Assembly: GCF_003388735.1 (NCBI RefSeq)
Contig: NZ_QUBQ01000001.1
Location: 1,178,001 to 1,242,000, forward strand
Direction: 5' to 3'
Length of the DNA: 64,000 nucleotides
DNA from: Paenibacillus paeoniae
GTDB taxonomy: Bacteria; Bacillota; Bacilli; Paenibacillales; Paenibacillaceae
The translations under genes were made by a program, and so were the position numbers. The notes below the pieces were generated by a model. That model searched no databases and was not told the origin of the DNA. It worked only from the letters and a program-made list of their open reading frames with translations. This document shows, piece after piece, positions 17,211 to 26,150 of the stretch. Position 1 is the first letter of the stretch; the number at the start of each line of letters is the position of its first letter.

Positions 17211-18290
17211 ATGAGAAGAGGACTATCTGCCGTGCGGCGCATTTTATTAACTGCAGCGATTACCGCGCTTGTCATGTGGGGGCTTCTGTATGCGCCCACG
17301 CCCTATTTGGTATATGAGCCTGGCATTGCCGTGCCCGTGGAGCCTATGATTACACTGGAGTCTGGGGTTCCTGTGGATGGTGGACAGTTTTTGCTGACGG
17401 CAGTCAAGCTGATCGAGCCGAATTTTTTGGGTGTGCTAAAAGCTACGGTTGACAGGGACCGTAATGTGTATCAGAAAAGTGCTGTGTTCGGCCATTATAC
17501 AAAAGAACAGTATGCGGAACGATTGACGGTTATTATGGAAGGCTCGCAGAATGATGCAGTTGAAGCTGCATATCGGTATTTGAAGGTTCCCTATGAAGTG
17601 AAGACGCAAGCAATCGTGATTACCGATATTATACGAGTTGCGGAGCAACCTGTCGGGAAGCTTCGGGCAGGCGATAAGCTGTTGCGGCTTCAGGGGGGAG
17701 AGTCATTCCGGAGCGTCGAGGATGCTGCGGATCAGGTAATTGAAGCGATGGAGAATAAGGGGAGCGGAGCATCCGATTCAGTCTTCATTGAGATCGAGCG
17801 TGGTGGCAAGCAAATGATTGTGGAGTTGGAGCCTTCAGCGACCTATACAGGCGGTGCGGCTGACTCAGATGAGAAGCGTTTGGCGCTGCTGCTGAGTGCC
17901 AAGAGCTTTGTGGAGCTGCGCACGGTTGAAGCGACACATAAGGAGCAGCGGCTGACGATATCTGCCGGCGAGATCGGCGGCCCATCCGCTGGGCTTGTTT
18001 TTACGCTTGGCGCAATCGACTTGCTGACAGAGGGCGACCTGACTCAGGGTGCCCGAATTGCGGCAACCGGGACGATCAGCCCGGAAGGCAAGGTGGGCGC
18101 GATAGGCGGCATCAAGCAGAAGGTGGTATCGACCTCGGAGGAAGGCGCCAAGCTCTTCCTTGTGCCCAAGTCGAACGAAAGAGACGCGCTGAGCAAGGCG
18201 AAATCTATTAAGACAGATATGAAAATAGTCGGTGTGGATACGCTTCAAGAGGCGCTGGACGCCATAGCTGCATTTGCGTCGAATCGGTAA
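17211..18290 (+). CDS. ylbL: Lon-like PDZ-domain serine protease (YlbL/SepM type)
   Basis: The 359-residue protein has one N-terminal membrane segment (about residues 9-28), a PDZ-like domain (about 130-210), and a C-terminal Lon-protease domain. The catalytic dyad is visible: S259 in EIGGPSAGLVF and K302 in GAIGGIKQK, with the 43-residue spacing known from Lon. Homologues in streptococci (SepM) process pheromone outside the cell; in Bacillus YlbL affects cell division after DNA damage. ATG 17211 follows GGGAGGGAG directly, so the frame start at 17193 is rejected. No terminator hairpin follows before the repeat array. Confidence 0.92.
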   Translation: MRRGLSAVRRILLTAAITALVMWGLLYAPTPYLVYEPGIAVPVEPMITLESGVPVDGGQFLLTAVKLIEPNFLGVLKATVDRDRNVYQKSAVFGHYTKEQYAERLTVIMEGSQNDAVEAAYRYLKVPYEVKTQAIVITDIIRVAEQPVGKLRAGDKLLRLQGGESFRSVEDAADQVIEAMENKGSGASDSVFIEIERGGKQMIVELEPSATYTGGAADSDEKRLALLLSAKSFVELRTVEATHKEQRLTISAGEIGGPSAGLVFTLGAIDLLTEGDLTQGARIAATGTISPEGKVGAIGGIKQKVVSTSEEGAKLFLVPKSNERDALSKAKSIKTDMKIVGVDTLQEALDAIAAFASNR

Positions 18291-18445
18291 TATGTGAGTT
18301 TTGCAGGTCATCGATATTTGGGGATACGGTGAACCGATTTGTAAATTGTGGATTCATGAGCTCACTAGCTTAGTTTAGCGGCAGTACGATGTTTTGGTGG
18401 CGAATGGTGAGTGTCTTTATGTTCAAATTCAAATAGGCCGGTGAT

Positions 18446-18904
18446 GAGGAGTCCATACGAGCGAAAAAGGTCGATGTGAGCGCCTTAAAAGTGTCTGAGG
18501 AGTCCATACGAGCGAAATAGGTCGGTGAGAGCGTCCTAAAAGAGTCTGAGGAGTCCATACGAACGAAATAGATCGGTGAGAGCGTCCTAAAAGTGTCCGA
18601 GGAATCCAAACGAGCGAAAAAGGTCGATGTGAGCGCCTTAAAAGTGTCTGAGGAGTCCATACGAGCGAAAAAGGTCGGTGAGAGCGTCCTAAAAGTGTCC
18701 GAGGAATCCAAACGAGCGAAAAAGGTCGATGTGAGCGCCTTAAAAGTGTCTGAGGAGCCCATACGAGCGAAATAGATCGGTGAGAGCGTCCTAAAAGTGT
18801 CCGAGGAATCCAAACGAGCGAAAAAGGTCGATGTGAGCGTCTTAAAAGTGTCAGAGGAGCCCATACGAGCGAAATAGATCGGTGAGACCGACGTAAAGCA
18901 GCTG
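18446..18904. repeat. 51-bp tandem repeat array, nine units with a 102-bp higher order
   Basis: Units start at 18446, 18497, 18548, 18599, 18650, 18701, 18752, 18803 and 18854, exactly 51 bases apart. Each begins GAGGAxTCCAxACGAxCGAAA and ends near TTAAAAGTGTC or CCTAAAAGTGTC. Two subtypes occur in the order A-B-B-A-B-A-B-A-B (A: GATGTGAGCG; B: CGGTGAGAGCG), so most of it repeats with a 102-base period. The last unit degenerates after about 35 bases. Because 51 is a multiple of three, several frames stay open on both strands, but none has a good ribosome site. It fills the gap between the convergent ylbL and tmcAL genes (18291-18961). Confidence 0.93.
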
Positions 18905-18950
18905 TCTGAGGACATCTCACCTATCGGATAACCCGGTCAACGCTTCCTAG

Positions 18951-18983
18951 CGAAAAGCCCGTCAAATCATGACGGGCTTTTCG
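18951..18983. terminator. Terminator overlapping the 3' end of tmcAL
   Basis: The stem CGAAAAGCCCGTCA / TGACGGGCTTTTCG is perfect over 14 bp with a 5-base loop. On the minus strand it includes the tmcAL stop codon, with flanking T residues inside the stem. Confidence 0.75.
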
Positions 18984-20206
18984 CGGTAGTCGCGGTACAG
19001 CGACGCTGATAGCTCGCTGCCGCCTGCGCCGATCATGTAGGCGTTGCTCGCCCTGACGTCGAGGTCGAGGTAGCGATACGACTCTGGAGGCCTTGCGGCG
19101 CTGAGGAGGATGGGCAGAGAGGATGTCTGCCGCATTCGTTTCAACAGCGCTCGGCCCTTCTCGGTGAAGCCGAGAACGCGGATATAGTTCACGCCGCCTG
19201 CCAGCTTCTCCGGCGTGAACTCGTCCCGCACATGTCCCAGCAGGACGGACAGAAGCGCCCGCTGCAGCCGCGTCCGTGTATATCGCTTCGTCTTAACCAG
19301 CGACATCAATTCCTCGAAGCTGCCCTTGCGCAGCTCGGGCAAAGCATTCAAGAATCGATGCTCCAGTCCCTCACTAACATCCCTACAAGCTGCTAGCGAC
19401 GCCGCATCGCTCGTCAACAGCTTGTGCATAAGCACAGGCATATAGCGCTCCCAGCTTACAGGAGCGCCGCCGAATGAGGCGCATTCCTGAATACCTTCGA
19501 AGGTGGAGGCAGGGACGAACGGATGCGCGGATGCCAGCGATTCGCTCTCCAGCAACAGCTTGCGAATAGCGGTCGCACTGGCGATAGAGCCGTCAGTAAT
19601 CGTCTCTTGGTGATACTGCGCTTTCTCGCGGGCAATCGTATACGGCTGCATCGCGCCCTTAATCCGCCTTAACGCGATCAGATAATGCAAGCCGAGCGTA
19701 TGGTTCGGCGTATCAAATGGAAACGAAGCGGCATCCCCGTGGCCCTGCTGGGTCAAATAGGCCTGTAGGGCGCTGCTATAGGCGAAGGGATAGCTCATCC
19801 CCGTATCCAGGCGCTCTCTCAGCAGCGCCTGGAAGCTTGCCGGCTCGTCCGCAGCAATCTCCGCTGCATGAAGGAGAGGAGCCAACTCGCCGCTTTCTGT
19901 TCCGAAGCAGACAGCGTCTACGACGCCTGTGGCTTCCAGCAGCGACACGGCGCCGTAGGCGAACCATTCCGCGGCATGCGTGGCGTAGGCCACTGGCAGC
20001 TCGATAACAAGGTCGCAGCCCCCTTGCAGCGCCATGCGGGTACGCGTCCACTTGTCCCACATCGCAGGCTCGCCGCGCTGCAGGAAGTTGCCGCTCATGA
20101 CGGCGACGACGGCCTCGGCCTCTGTTATTTTGACTGATTGACGCAAATGATAAAGATGTCCGTTATGGAATGGATTGTATTCTACGATCAAGCCTACAGC
20201 GCGCAT
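18962..20206 (-). CDS. tmcAL: tRNA(Met) cytidine acetate ligase (YlbM)
   Basis: The 414-residue protein begins MRAVGLIVEYNPFHNGHLYH, the HxGH-type nucleotidyltransferase signature of TmcAL/YlbM, followed by VMSGNFLQRGEPAMWDKW. The enzyme uses ATP and acetate to make N4-acetylcytidine at the wobble position of elongator tRNA-Met. ATG 20206 gives the family N-terminus; the frame extension to 20278 has no support. GGGAGAG lies about 11 bases upstream. It is divergent from the DUF177-rpmF pair, whose promoter lies at 20317. Confidence 0.9.
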   Translation of the reverse strand: MRAVGLIVEYNPFHNGHLYHLRQSVKITEAEAVVAVMSGNFLQRGEPAMWDKWTRTRMALQGGCDLVIELPVAYATHAAEWFAYGAVSLLEATGVVDAVCFGTESGELAPLLHAAEIAADEPASFQALLRERLDTGMSYPFAYSSALQAYLTQQGHGDAASFPFDTPNHTLGLHYLIALRRIKGAMQPYTIAREKAQYHQETITDGSIASATAIRKLLLESESLASAHPFVPASTFEGIQECASFGGAPVSWERYMPVLMHKLLTSDAASLAACRDVSEGLEHRFLNALPELRKGSFEELMSLVKTKRYTRTRLQRALLSVLLGHVRDEFTPEKLAGGVNYIRVLGFTEKGRALLKRMRQTSSLPILLSAARPPESYRYLDLDVRASNAYMIGAGGSELSASLYRDYREKPVMI

Positions 20207-20316
20207 TGGATCGATGTCTCTCCCATCTTCTTGATTTATAGGTGATTTCACTATAGCATAGAGAGGATGTTGCATCACAGTGGAAGATGCTCATTACGAT
20301 TTGCAACGTGAAATTG

Positions 20317-20346
20317 TTGACAAAAGATCGTTTGAATCGCTATAAT
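20317..20346 (+). promoter_or_regulatory. Sigma-A promoter for the DUF177-rpmF pair
   Basis: TTGACA (20317-20322) and TATAAT (20341-20346) are both perfect consensus hexamers separated by 18 bases, 27 bases upstream of the DUF177 start. Confidence 0.85.
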
Positions 20347-20372
20347 AATCTTTGTTTGTTTGGAGTGATGAT

Positions 20373-20888
20373 ATGCAGTTTCATATGCAAGAGATGATGG
20401 CCAGGGGCCTGAAGGCAACCGTACAAGAAGCGCTCGATATGAGCGAATTGTTCAAGGGACGGGCGGATGTAATTGCGGCTGGTCCGCTCCATGTTTCGCT
20501 TGAGGTTGCTGGTCACGACGGTTTCGTAACGGTCGACGGTACACTAACCATCGATTTGGAGCTTGCATGCTCACGTTGTCTTGAACCGACTAAGGAACAT
20601 ACGGTCATTCCCTTCTTCGAGCAGTTCAAGCCTCCTTCCGATGAGGAAGCTGACGGCGAAACGAACGAAAACGAAGAATTTGTGGAATTGAAATCGGACA
20701 GACTCGACCTGAAGCCGTTTCTTAACGAAGCGCTTCTGGTGTTCATGCCTTTTGCGCCGCTGTGCGGCAAGGATTGCAAGGGACTCTGTCAGACCTGCGG
20801 AAAAAACTTAAATGAGCGAACCTGCGAATGCAAAAACGAGCGGATTGACCCTCGCTTTGAATCGTTGAAGGATTTGTTTAAGGAGTAG
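20373..20888 (+). CDS. DUF177 / YceD-family protein (YlbN)
   Basis: The 171-residue protein is the DUF177 (YceD/YlbN) family member nearly always encoded before rpmF. It has [10 protein letters not shown], an acidic middle ([14 protein letters not shown]), and a C-terminal cysteine cluster [15 protein letters not shown]...CEC. In other organisms DUF177 proteins affect 23S rRNA levels or maturation, so a ribosome-assembly role is likely. ATG 20373 follows GGAG by nine bases. It is co-transcribed with rpmF, 34 bases downstream. Confidence 0.88.
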   Translation: MQFHMQEMMARGLKATVQEALDMSELFKGRADVIAAGPLHVSLEVAGHDGFVTVDGTLTIDLELACSRCLEPTKEHTVIPFFEQFKPPSDEEADGETNENEEFVELKSDRLDLKPFLNEALLVFMPFAPLCGKDCKGLCQTCGKNLNERTCECKNERIDPRFESLKDLFKE

Positions 20889-20922
20889 TAACGGTATTGA
20901 TTTTGTGAAGGAGGTGGGAAAG

Positions 20923-21096
20923 ATGGCAGTACCTCAACGTAGAACATCCAAAACTCGCCGCGACAAGCGTCGCACGCATTTCAAGCTTGCGATACCTGGT
21001 ATGGTAAAATGCGAGCAATGCGGAGAGCTGAAATTGGCTCACCACGTGTGCAAAGTGTGTGGATATTACAAAACAAAAGAGATCATTTCCCAATAA
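20923..21096 (+). CDS. rpmF: 50S ribosomal protein L32
   Basis: The 57-residue protein begins [20 protein letters not shown], the classic L32 N-terminus. Its zinc-binding form is shown by CEQCGE and CKVCGYY, so it is the C+ (zinc-dependent) paralogue type. AAGGAGGTGG precedes the ATG at 20923. A terminator follows at 21111, separating it from the fapR operon. Confidence 0.97.
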   Translation: MAVPQRRTSKTRRDKRRTHFKLAIPGMVKCEQCGELKLAHHVCKVCGYYKTKEIISQ

Positions 21097-21110
21097 TAAT
21101 GATTTCCATG

Positions 21111-21146
21111 ATAGCACTTCATCTCGCGGTGAGGTGCTATTTTTTG
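21111..21146 (+). terminator. Terminator after rpmF
   Basis: The stem ATAGCAC / GTGCTAT, extended by partly paired TTCATCTC / GGTGAG sequence, is followed by TTTTTT. Confidence 0.8.
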
Positions 21147-21152
21147 GTTTCA

Positions 21153-21201
21153 TTGCGCAGAATGGTTTTTTTTTATATACTAATTTAGTACCAGGTGATA
21201 A
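21153..21201 (+). promoter_or_regulatory. fapR operon promoter with overlapping FapR operator
   Basis: TTGCGC (21153-21158) and TATACT (21176-21181) are spaced by 17 bases. At 21185-21201, over the predicted start point, lies TTAGTACCAGGTGATAA, an imperfect inverted repeat: TTAGTACC against GGTGATAA. This resembles the FapR operator, which in Bacillus overlaps the fapR transcription start and is released by malonyl-CoA. Autoregulation is therefore inferred. Confidence 0.75.
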
Positions 21202-21312
21202 AACGTGACGTTTAACATATATCTAGTAGGGAATGCGATCGGCGATATCGGTTTGCTAGAATAGGCACTCAGTCATTCCCATACTCATGAACGACGAAGG
21301 GGTGAGCCGAGC

Positions 21313-21918
21313 ATGGAACGAATGCCCAAGCGCCAACGGCATCAGCTGCTGGCCCAGCATATCGAAGATAATCCTTTTATGACGGACCGGGAGCTTACCC
21401 GCTTGTTGAAGGTGAGCATACAGACGATCCGGCTTGACCGGATGGAGCTCGGCATACCAGAGCTTAGGGAACGCTTGAAGCTGATGGCAGAGCGCTCCTA
21501 TGATTCCGTACGTTCTTTGCCGCTTCATGAGGTGATCGGGGACATCGTGGATCTCGAACTGGACAAGAGCGGCATCTCGATTTTTGAAATCAGGGAAGAA
21601 CATGTATTCTCCCGTACTTCTATCGCTAGGGGCCATCATGTATTCGCGCAAGCGAATTCTCTTGCGGTAGCTGTAATCGACGATGCCATCGCACTGACCG
21701 TTACCGCCGACATCCGGTTTATACGTCCGGTGAGGCTGGGCGAGAAATGCATTGCGAAGGCGTACGTCCGTTCGATCTCGGGCGAGCGAAGCAAATCGAA
21801 GGTTGAATTATTCACATACGTAGGTGACGAAATGGTATTCCAAGGCAATTTCGTCATCTTCAGATCCGCCGGCGACAGGGACAATCGAGGAGGAGAACAA
21901 CATGCGGATCGCCATTGA
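21313..21918 (+). CDS. fapR: Fatty-acid and phospholipid biosynthesis repressor FapR
   Basis: The 201-residue protein has an N-terminal DeoR-type helix-turn-helix (residues about 5-55, including DRELTRLLKVSIQTIRLDR) and a C-terminal hot-dog domain that binds malonyl-CoA (ARGHHVFAQANSLAVAVID). FapR represses the fap regulon, and malonyl-CoA releases it. AAGGGGTGA lies about eight bases before ATG 21313. The gene overlaps plsX by 17 bases, so the two are translationally coupled. The matching operator lies at its own promoter. It is the first gene of the fapR-plsX-fabHDG-acpP-fabF-rnc operon. Confidence 0.96.
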   Translation: MERMPKRQRHQLLAQHIEDNPFMTDRELTRLLKVSIQTIRLDRMELGIPELRERLKLMAERSYDSVRSLPLHEVIGDIVDLELDKSGISIFEIREEHVFSRTSIARGHHVFAQANSLAVAVIDDAIALTVTADIRFIRPVRLGEKCIAKAYVRSISGERSKSKVELFTYVGDEMVFQGNFVIFRSAGDRDNRGGEQHADRH

Positions 21919-22891
21919 CGTAATGGGGGGAGACCATGCCCCTGAACAAATTGTAAAAGGCGCGCTGGATGCCGCAGCCGAATGGCCGGATACTGAACTG
22001 TTGCTTGTTGGCGACAAAGCGGCTATCGAGCCTTTTCTCAAGGATGGTATTCCGTCCAATGTGCAACTGGTTCAAGCGGACGATGTTATCGGTCCGGAAG
22101 ATGAGCCGGTCAAAGCTGTTAGACGGAAAAAAGGCGCATCGATGGTCGTTGCCGGTCAACTGGTGAAGGACAAGCAAGCTGATGCCATGCTGTCTGCCGG
22201 CAATACGGGAGCGCTGATGACGACAGGCTTGCTTGTGGTCGGAAGAATGGAAGGCATTGAGCGTCCTGCGCTGGCCTTCGTCCTGCCGACGATGGATGAT
22301 GTCGGTATTCTCGCCATGGATCTTGGTGCCAATATGGACGCCAAGCCAGAGCATCTCGCGCAATACGCCGTTATGGGCAGCATCTATCGCGAGAAGGTGC
22401 ATGGCATCAAGCAGCCGAGAGTAGGACTGCTTAATGTTGGCACAGAAGCGAAGAAAGGCAACGAAATGACCAAAGCAGCCTATGATCTATTGGAACAGGC
22501 GCCCATTCATTTCATTGGCAACGTAGAATCCCGCGATGTGCTGAACCGGAATTGCGACGTGATCATAAGCGACGGATTCGCAGGCAACATTATGCTGAAA
22601 TCGCTGGAGGGGACAGCTGGCACGATCTTCACTATGTTGAAGAGTGCGTTCGGAAGTTCCTTCCTGACCAAGATAGCAGCAGCAATTATGCTGCCGCAGC
22701 TGAAGAAGTTGAAGAAAAAGATGGACTATAAGGAACATGGCGGAGCTCCGCTGCTAGGTCTCAACGGCCTTGTTGTGAAGTGTCACGGTTCATCGGATGC
22801 GGTTGCGGTGAAAAACGCGGTTCGCCAAGCAAGAATAGCATTGCAAGGCAATATGATCGAATCGATCTCTTCTGAAATTAACGGGAAGTGA
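21902..22891 (+). CDS. plsX: Phosphate acyltransferase PlsX
   Basis: The 329-residue protein has the PlsX signature N-terminus RIAIDVMGGDHAPEQIVKG, the SAGNTGALMTTGLLVVGRM glycine-rich region and the SDGFAGNIMLKSLEG motif. PlsX makes acyl-phosphate from acyl-ACP, the first step of phosphatidic acid synthesis with PlsY. ATG 21902 follows GAGGAGGAG; longer in-frame starts lie well inside fapR. It overlaps fapR by 17 bases, and fabH begins ten bases after it. Confidence 0.97.
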   Translation: MRIAIDVMGGDHAPEQIVKGALDAAAEWPDTELLLVGDKAAIEPFLKDGIPSNVQLVQADDVIGPEDEPVKAVRRKKGASMVVAGQLVKDKQADAMLSAGNTGALMTTGLLVVGRMEGIERPALAFVLPTMDDVGILAMDLGANMDAKPEHLAQYAVMGSIYREKVHGIKQPRVGLLNVGTEAKKGNEMTKAAYDLLEQAPIHFIGNVESRDVLNRNCDVIISDGFAGNIMLKSLEGTAGTIFTMLKSAFGSSFLTKIAAAIMLPQLKKLKKKMDYKEHGGAPLLGLNGLVVKCHGSSDAVAVKNAVRQARIALQGNMIESISSEINGK

Positions 22892-22900
22892 GTGTGAAGC

Positions 22901-23887
22901 ATGGGTTTGCATCCTGTCGGCATTATTGGAACGGGCAAATATGTGCCCGAACGCATTCTTACGAATCAAGAATTGGAGCAAATGGTAGAAACGAACGATG
23001 AATGGATCGTAACACGTACCGGAATCAAGGAACGTCGCATAGCCGCGGAAGCGGAAGCAACCTCCGATCTGGCTTATGAAGCGTCGAAGCAAGCCATTGC
23101 TGCGGCTGGCCTGACAGCAGAAGACATCGATCTGATCATTGTATCGACGATTACGCCGGACATGTTTTTCCCGTCTACCGCTTGTCTCCTTCAAACAAAA
23201 CTAGGGGCCACGAAGGCGGCGGCGTTCGATCTGTCCGCAGCATGCTCAGGCTTTATCTACGGTCTGGCGACGGCTTCAAATATGATTGCTACCGGCATGT
23301 ACAAGCATGTGCTTGTTGTTGGCGCGGAAACATTGTCCCGCATTACGGATTATACCGATCGCAACACATGCATTCTGTTCGGCGACGGCGCTGGCGCTGT
23401 CGTGCTCGGTCAAGTCGAAGAGGGCAAGGGTTTTCGTTCCTTCGAGCTGGGAGCGGACGGGAGCGGAGGCGAGCTGCTGAAGGTTAGCGGCGGCGGTTCG
23501 CGCATACCGTCCTCGGAGCAGAGCATCTCGACGAAACAGCATTATATCCATATGGCGGGCAATGACGTCTTTAAGTTTGCCGTGCGCATTATGGGCAGTG
23601 CAGCGGAGGATGCGCTTGCGAAAGCGGGATTCGCGAAGGAAGACGTTGATCTTCTGATCCCTCATCAAGCGAACATACGGATCATTCAATCTGCGCTGAA
23701 CCGGCTTCATCTGTCGGAAGAGAAGGCTATGATTAATCTGGACAAATACGGTAATATGTCGGCCGCATCCATTCCGGTTGCGCTGGCAGAAGCTGTAGAG
23801 CAGAACCGTATAAAAGAAGGCGACAAATTGGTGTTTGTCGGATTCGGCGGCGGCTTGACATGGGGAGCTTCCGTATTGATTTGGTAA
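22901..23887 (+). CDS. fabH: Beta-ketoacyl-ACP synthase III
   Basis: The 328-residue protein has the FabH catalytic triad: C115 in DLSAACSGFIYGL, H255 in LIPHQANIRI and N285 in KYGNMSAAS. It condenses acetyl- or branched acyl-CoA with malonyl-ACP to start fatty-acid synthesis; branched primers are expected in this group. In B. subtilis fabH lies elsewhere, with fabF. Here it sits between plsX and fabD, as in several other Firmicutes. The Shine-Dalgarno site is weak (GTGAGTG). Confidence 0.96.
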   Translation: MGLHPVGIIGTGKYVPERILTNQELEQMVETNDEWIVTRTGIKERRIAAEAEATSDLAYEASKQAIAAAGLTAEDIDLIIVSTITPDMFFPSTACLLQTKLGATKAAAFDLSAACSGFIYGLATASNMIATGMYKHVLVVGAETLSRITDYTDRNTCILFGDGAGAVVLGQVEEGKGFRSFELGADGSGGELLKVSGGGSRIPSSEQSISTKQHYIHMAGNDVFKFAVRIMGSAAEDALAKAGFAKEDVDLLIPHQANIRIIQSALNRLHLSEEKAMINLDKYGNMSAASIPVALAEAVEQNRIKEGDKLVFVGFGGGLTWGASVLIW

Positions 23888-23959
23888 TAAAGCGCGGTGA
23901 CAGATCCGCTCTCTGGAGCGGATGAACCGTATTGGAATTGGTTTAGGAGGGGAAACGCG

Positions 23960-24889
23960 TTGGCGAAGACAGCATTTGTATTTCCCGGTCAGGGGGCTCA
24001 GGCCGTAGGCATGGGCAAGGACGCTTACGATGCATTCGAGAGCGTACGGGACATATTCCAGAGTGCTGATGGGGCTCTGGGTTTGGAATTGACAAATCTA
24101 ATATTTGAAGGACCGGAAGAGGCACTCAAGCAGACGGCGAATACGCAGCCGGCACTTCTTACCGTAAGCGTTGCGTACTTGAAGCTGCTGGAAGAGAGCG
24201 GTCTTAAGGCTGATTATGTAGCAGGTCACAGCTTGGGCGAGTATAGTGCGCTAGTTGCGGCGGGCGTGCTGTCCTTCGAGGATGCGGTGCGGACTGTTCG
24301 TGCACGCGGCTTGTTCATGGAGCAGGCAGTGCCTAGCGGACAAGGAGCTATGGCGGCTGTGCTTGGCGCCGAGCGTGATGCGCTTGCGAGTCTGTGCGCG
24401 ACCATCACAGCTGAAGGAAGCGCGGTGGAGCTGGCGAATGTGAACTGCCCGGCTCAGATTGTCGTCTCCGGTACGGCGCAAGGCGTACAAGCTGTCGTGG
24501 AGCGCGGCAAGGATGCGGGAGCGAAGCGGGTCATTCCGCTTGAAGTGAGTGGTCCGTTCCACTCCTCTCTGATGAAGCCTGCGGCCCAGCAGCTTGCGGC
24601 TGCACTTGCCGACGTTGCTTTCGCGGATGCGGCAATTCCAGTTATTGCAAACGTAACGGCGCGCGAGGTGACGGATGCCGCTTCTATTCGTGAGCTGCTT
24701 GTGGAGCAGGTCTATTCTCCTGTATTGTGGGAGGACAGCGTACGCTACCTGATTGATCAGGGCGTAGATACATTTGTAGAAATCGGTTCGGGTACGGTGC
24801 TTGCCGGTTTGATCAAAAAAATCGACCGGAGCGTCCGCGTCATATCGGTGAACAACATCTCGGCGCTGGATGCGCTGCAGGTGAACTAA
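23960..24889 (+). CDS. fabD: Malonyl-CoA:ACP transacylase
   Basis: The 309-residue protein begins [18 protein letters not shown] and carries the nucleophile S91 in [16 protein letters not shown], with the later [13 protein letters not shown] and [10 protein letters not shown] motifs holding the catalytic His. It loads malonyl groups onto ACP. A TTG start at 23960 is chosen because AGGAGG lies nine bases upstream and the homologous N-terminus begins there. The ATG-less extension to 23897 is not needed. Confidence 0.95.
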   Translation: MAKTAFVFPGQGAQAVGMGKDAYDAFESVRDIFQSADGALGLELTNLIFEGPEEALKQTANTQPALLTVSVAYLKLLEESGLKADYVAGHSLGEYSALVAAGVLSFEDAVRTVRARGLFMEQAVPSGQGAMAAVLGAERDALASLCATITAEGSAVELANVNCPAQIVVSGTAQGVQAVVERGKDAGAKRVIPLEVSGPFHSSLMKPAAQQLAAALADVAFADAAIPVIANVTAREVTDAASIRELLVEQVYSPVLWEDSVRYLIDQGVDTFVEIGSGTVLAGLIKKIDRSVRVISVNNISALDALQVN

Positions 24890-24911
24890 TTCAAGACGGA
24901 GGGGATCAAGA

Positions 24912-25661
24912 ATGTTTGCGAGTCTGGAAGGGAAGAAAGCTCTCGTAACAGGCGCATCCCGCGGTATCGGCCGCGCTATCGCTATTGCGCTGGCAGAGGC
25001 GGGCGCGGACGTAGCGATTAATTATTCCGGCAGCGAAGCCGCTGCTGCGGAGACGGCATCCGCTGTCGAAGCGCTGGGACGCCGCGCGATTATCGTGAAA
25101 GCAAATGTCGGCAAAGCCGATGAATTCGACGCGATGGTGAAAGATGTCATCGAGCAGCTCGGCGCATTGGATATTCTTGTGAATAACGCCGGCATTACAA
25201 GAGATAATTTAATTATGCGCATGAAGGAAGAAGAGTTCGACCAAGTGATCGAGACCAATCTGAAAGGCGTGTTCAACGGAATCAAAGCCGTCACTCGCCC
25301 AATGATGAAGCAGCGCTCTGGCCGGATCATCAACATTTCTTCCGTTGTCGGCGTGCTCGGCAATCCTGGACAAGCTAACTATGTCGCAGCGAAGGCGGGT
25401 GTCATTGGTCTGACTAAGGCCAGCGCAAGGGAGCTCGCATCGCGTGGCATTACCGTCAACTGTGTCGCGCCTGGATTCATCCAGACCGACATGACGGACA
25501 AGCTGCCGGACGATATGAAGGAATCGCTGTCTGCGCAAATCCCGCTGTCTCGCCTTGGCGACGCGGCAGATATTGCGAATGCAGTCAGGTTCCTTGCGTC
25601 CGATGCTGCGGCCTATATGACTGGCCAGACGGTCCACGTCGACGGCGGCATGTACATGTAG
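24912..25661 (+). CDS. fabG: 3-oxoacyl-ACP reductase
   Basis: The 249-residue short-chain dehydrogenase has the NADPH-binding TGASRGIG (13-20), NNAGITRDN (91-99), catalytic S144 in NISSVVG, and Y157/K161 in NYVAAKAG. It reduces 3-ketoacyl-ACP in fatty-acid elongation. The C-terminus [15 protein letters not shown] is typical of FabG. A GGAGGGG site precedes the ATG, 22 bases after fabD. Confidence 0.96.
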   Translation: MFASLEGKKALVTGASRGIGRAIAIALAEAGADVAINYSGSEAAAAETASAVEALGRRAIIVKANVGKADEFDAMVKDVIEQLGALDILVNNAGITRDNLIMRMKEEEFDQVIETNLKGVFNGIKAVTRPMMKQRSGRIINISSVVGVLGNPGQANYVAAKAGVIGLTKASARELASRGITVNCVAPGFIQTDMTDKLPDDMKESLSAQIPLSRLGDAADIANAVRFLASDAAAYMTGQTVHVDGGMYM

Positions 25662-25705
25662 CAACAGTCACGGGAGTGAAAGCATCTAGCCTCTTAAGGT
25701 AAAGA

Positions 25706-25734
25706 TGGCATTTTACATTTAATTCTCGTATAAT
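25706..25734 (+). promoter_or_regulatory. Possible internal promoter before acpP
   Basis: A perfect TATAAT lies at 25729-25734, 22 bases upstream of the acpP start, in the longest gap inside the fab operon. The -35 region (TGGCAT with 17-base spacing) is poor, so strength is uncertain. Confidence 0.4.
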
Positions 25735-25755
25735 ACGGTGGAGGAGGTGAATCGG

Positions 25756-25989
25756 ATGTCCGAAGTAGTAGATCGCGTAAAACGTATTGTCATCGACCGC
25801 CTTGGCGTAGACGAAGCAGAAGTAACGCTTGAAGCTTCCTTTAAAGATGACCTCGGAGCTGACTCTCTTGACGTCGTTGAATTGGTCATGGAGCTGGAAG
25901 ACGAGTTTGATATGGAAATCTCTGATGAAGATGCAGAGAAAATCACTACGGTGGGAGAAGTTGTGACTTACATACAATCTCATACCTAA
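25756..25989 (+). CDS. acpP: Acyl carrier protein
   Basis: The 77-residue acidic protein carries the phosphopantetheine attachment site S37 in [15 protein letters not shown], and the whole sequence is typical ACP. It shuttles growing acyl chains among the Fab enzymes and supplies PlsX. GGAGGAGGTGAATC precedes ATG 25756, a near-perfect site that fits the need for high expression; the upstream frame extension from 25738 is rejected. A short hairpin follows the gene. Confidence 0.97.
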   Translation: MSEVVDRVKRIVIDRLGVDEAEVTLEASFKDDLGADSLDVVELVMELEDEFDMEISDEDAEKITTVGEVVTYIQSHT

Positions 25990-25997
25990 TGATGGAC

Positions 25998-26023
25998 AAG
26001 TCCCGTTGCGATATACGGGACTT
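25998..26023 (+). terminator. Hairpin between acpP and fabF, partial terminator or mRNA-end
   Basis: The stem AAGTCCCG / CGGGACTT has a 10-base loop but no T-run (CTCTCC follows). It may attenuate or protect the acpP message end rather than terminate fully. Confidence 0.45.
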
Positions 26024-26150
26024 CTCTCCATGTAGTGGCTTTCCGTCGTTTTATCATTTTAACGTTTATAATAAAGCCTAACCGCTTTTCATATAGAAGG
26101 AAGATTCATTACTATGGTCTTCTAAATCGCTGTCTGCAGAGGTGAATGCA

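Noticed and set aside
18446-18904. CRISPR array
   Set aside because: Units are directly contiguous without unique spacers, and there are no cas genes.
18370-18920. Two long minus-strand frames across the tandem repeat
   Set aside because: Openness follows from the 51-base unit (17 codons); no ribosome site was found and both frames are equally open.
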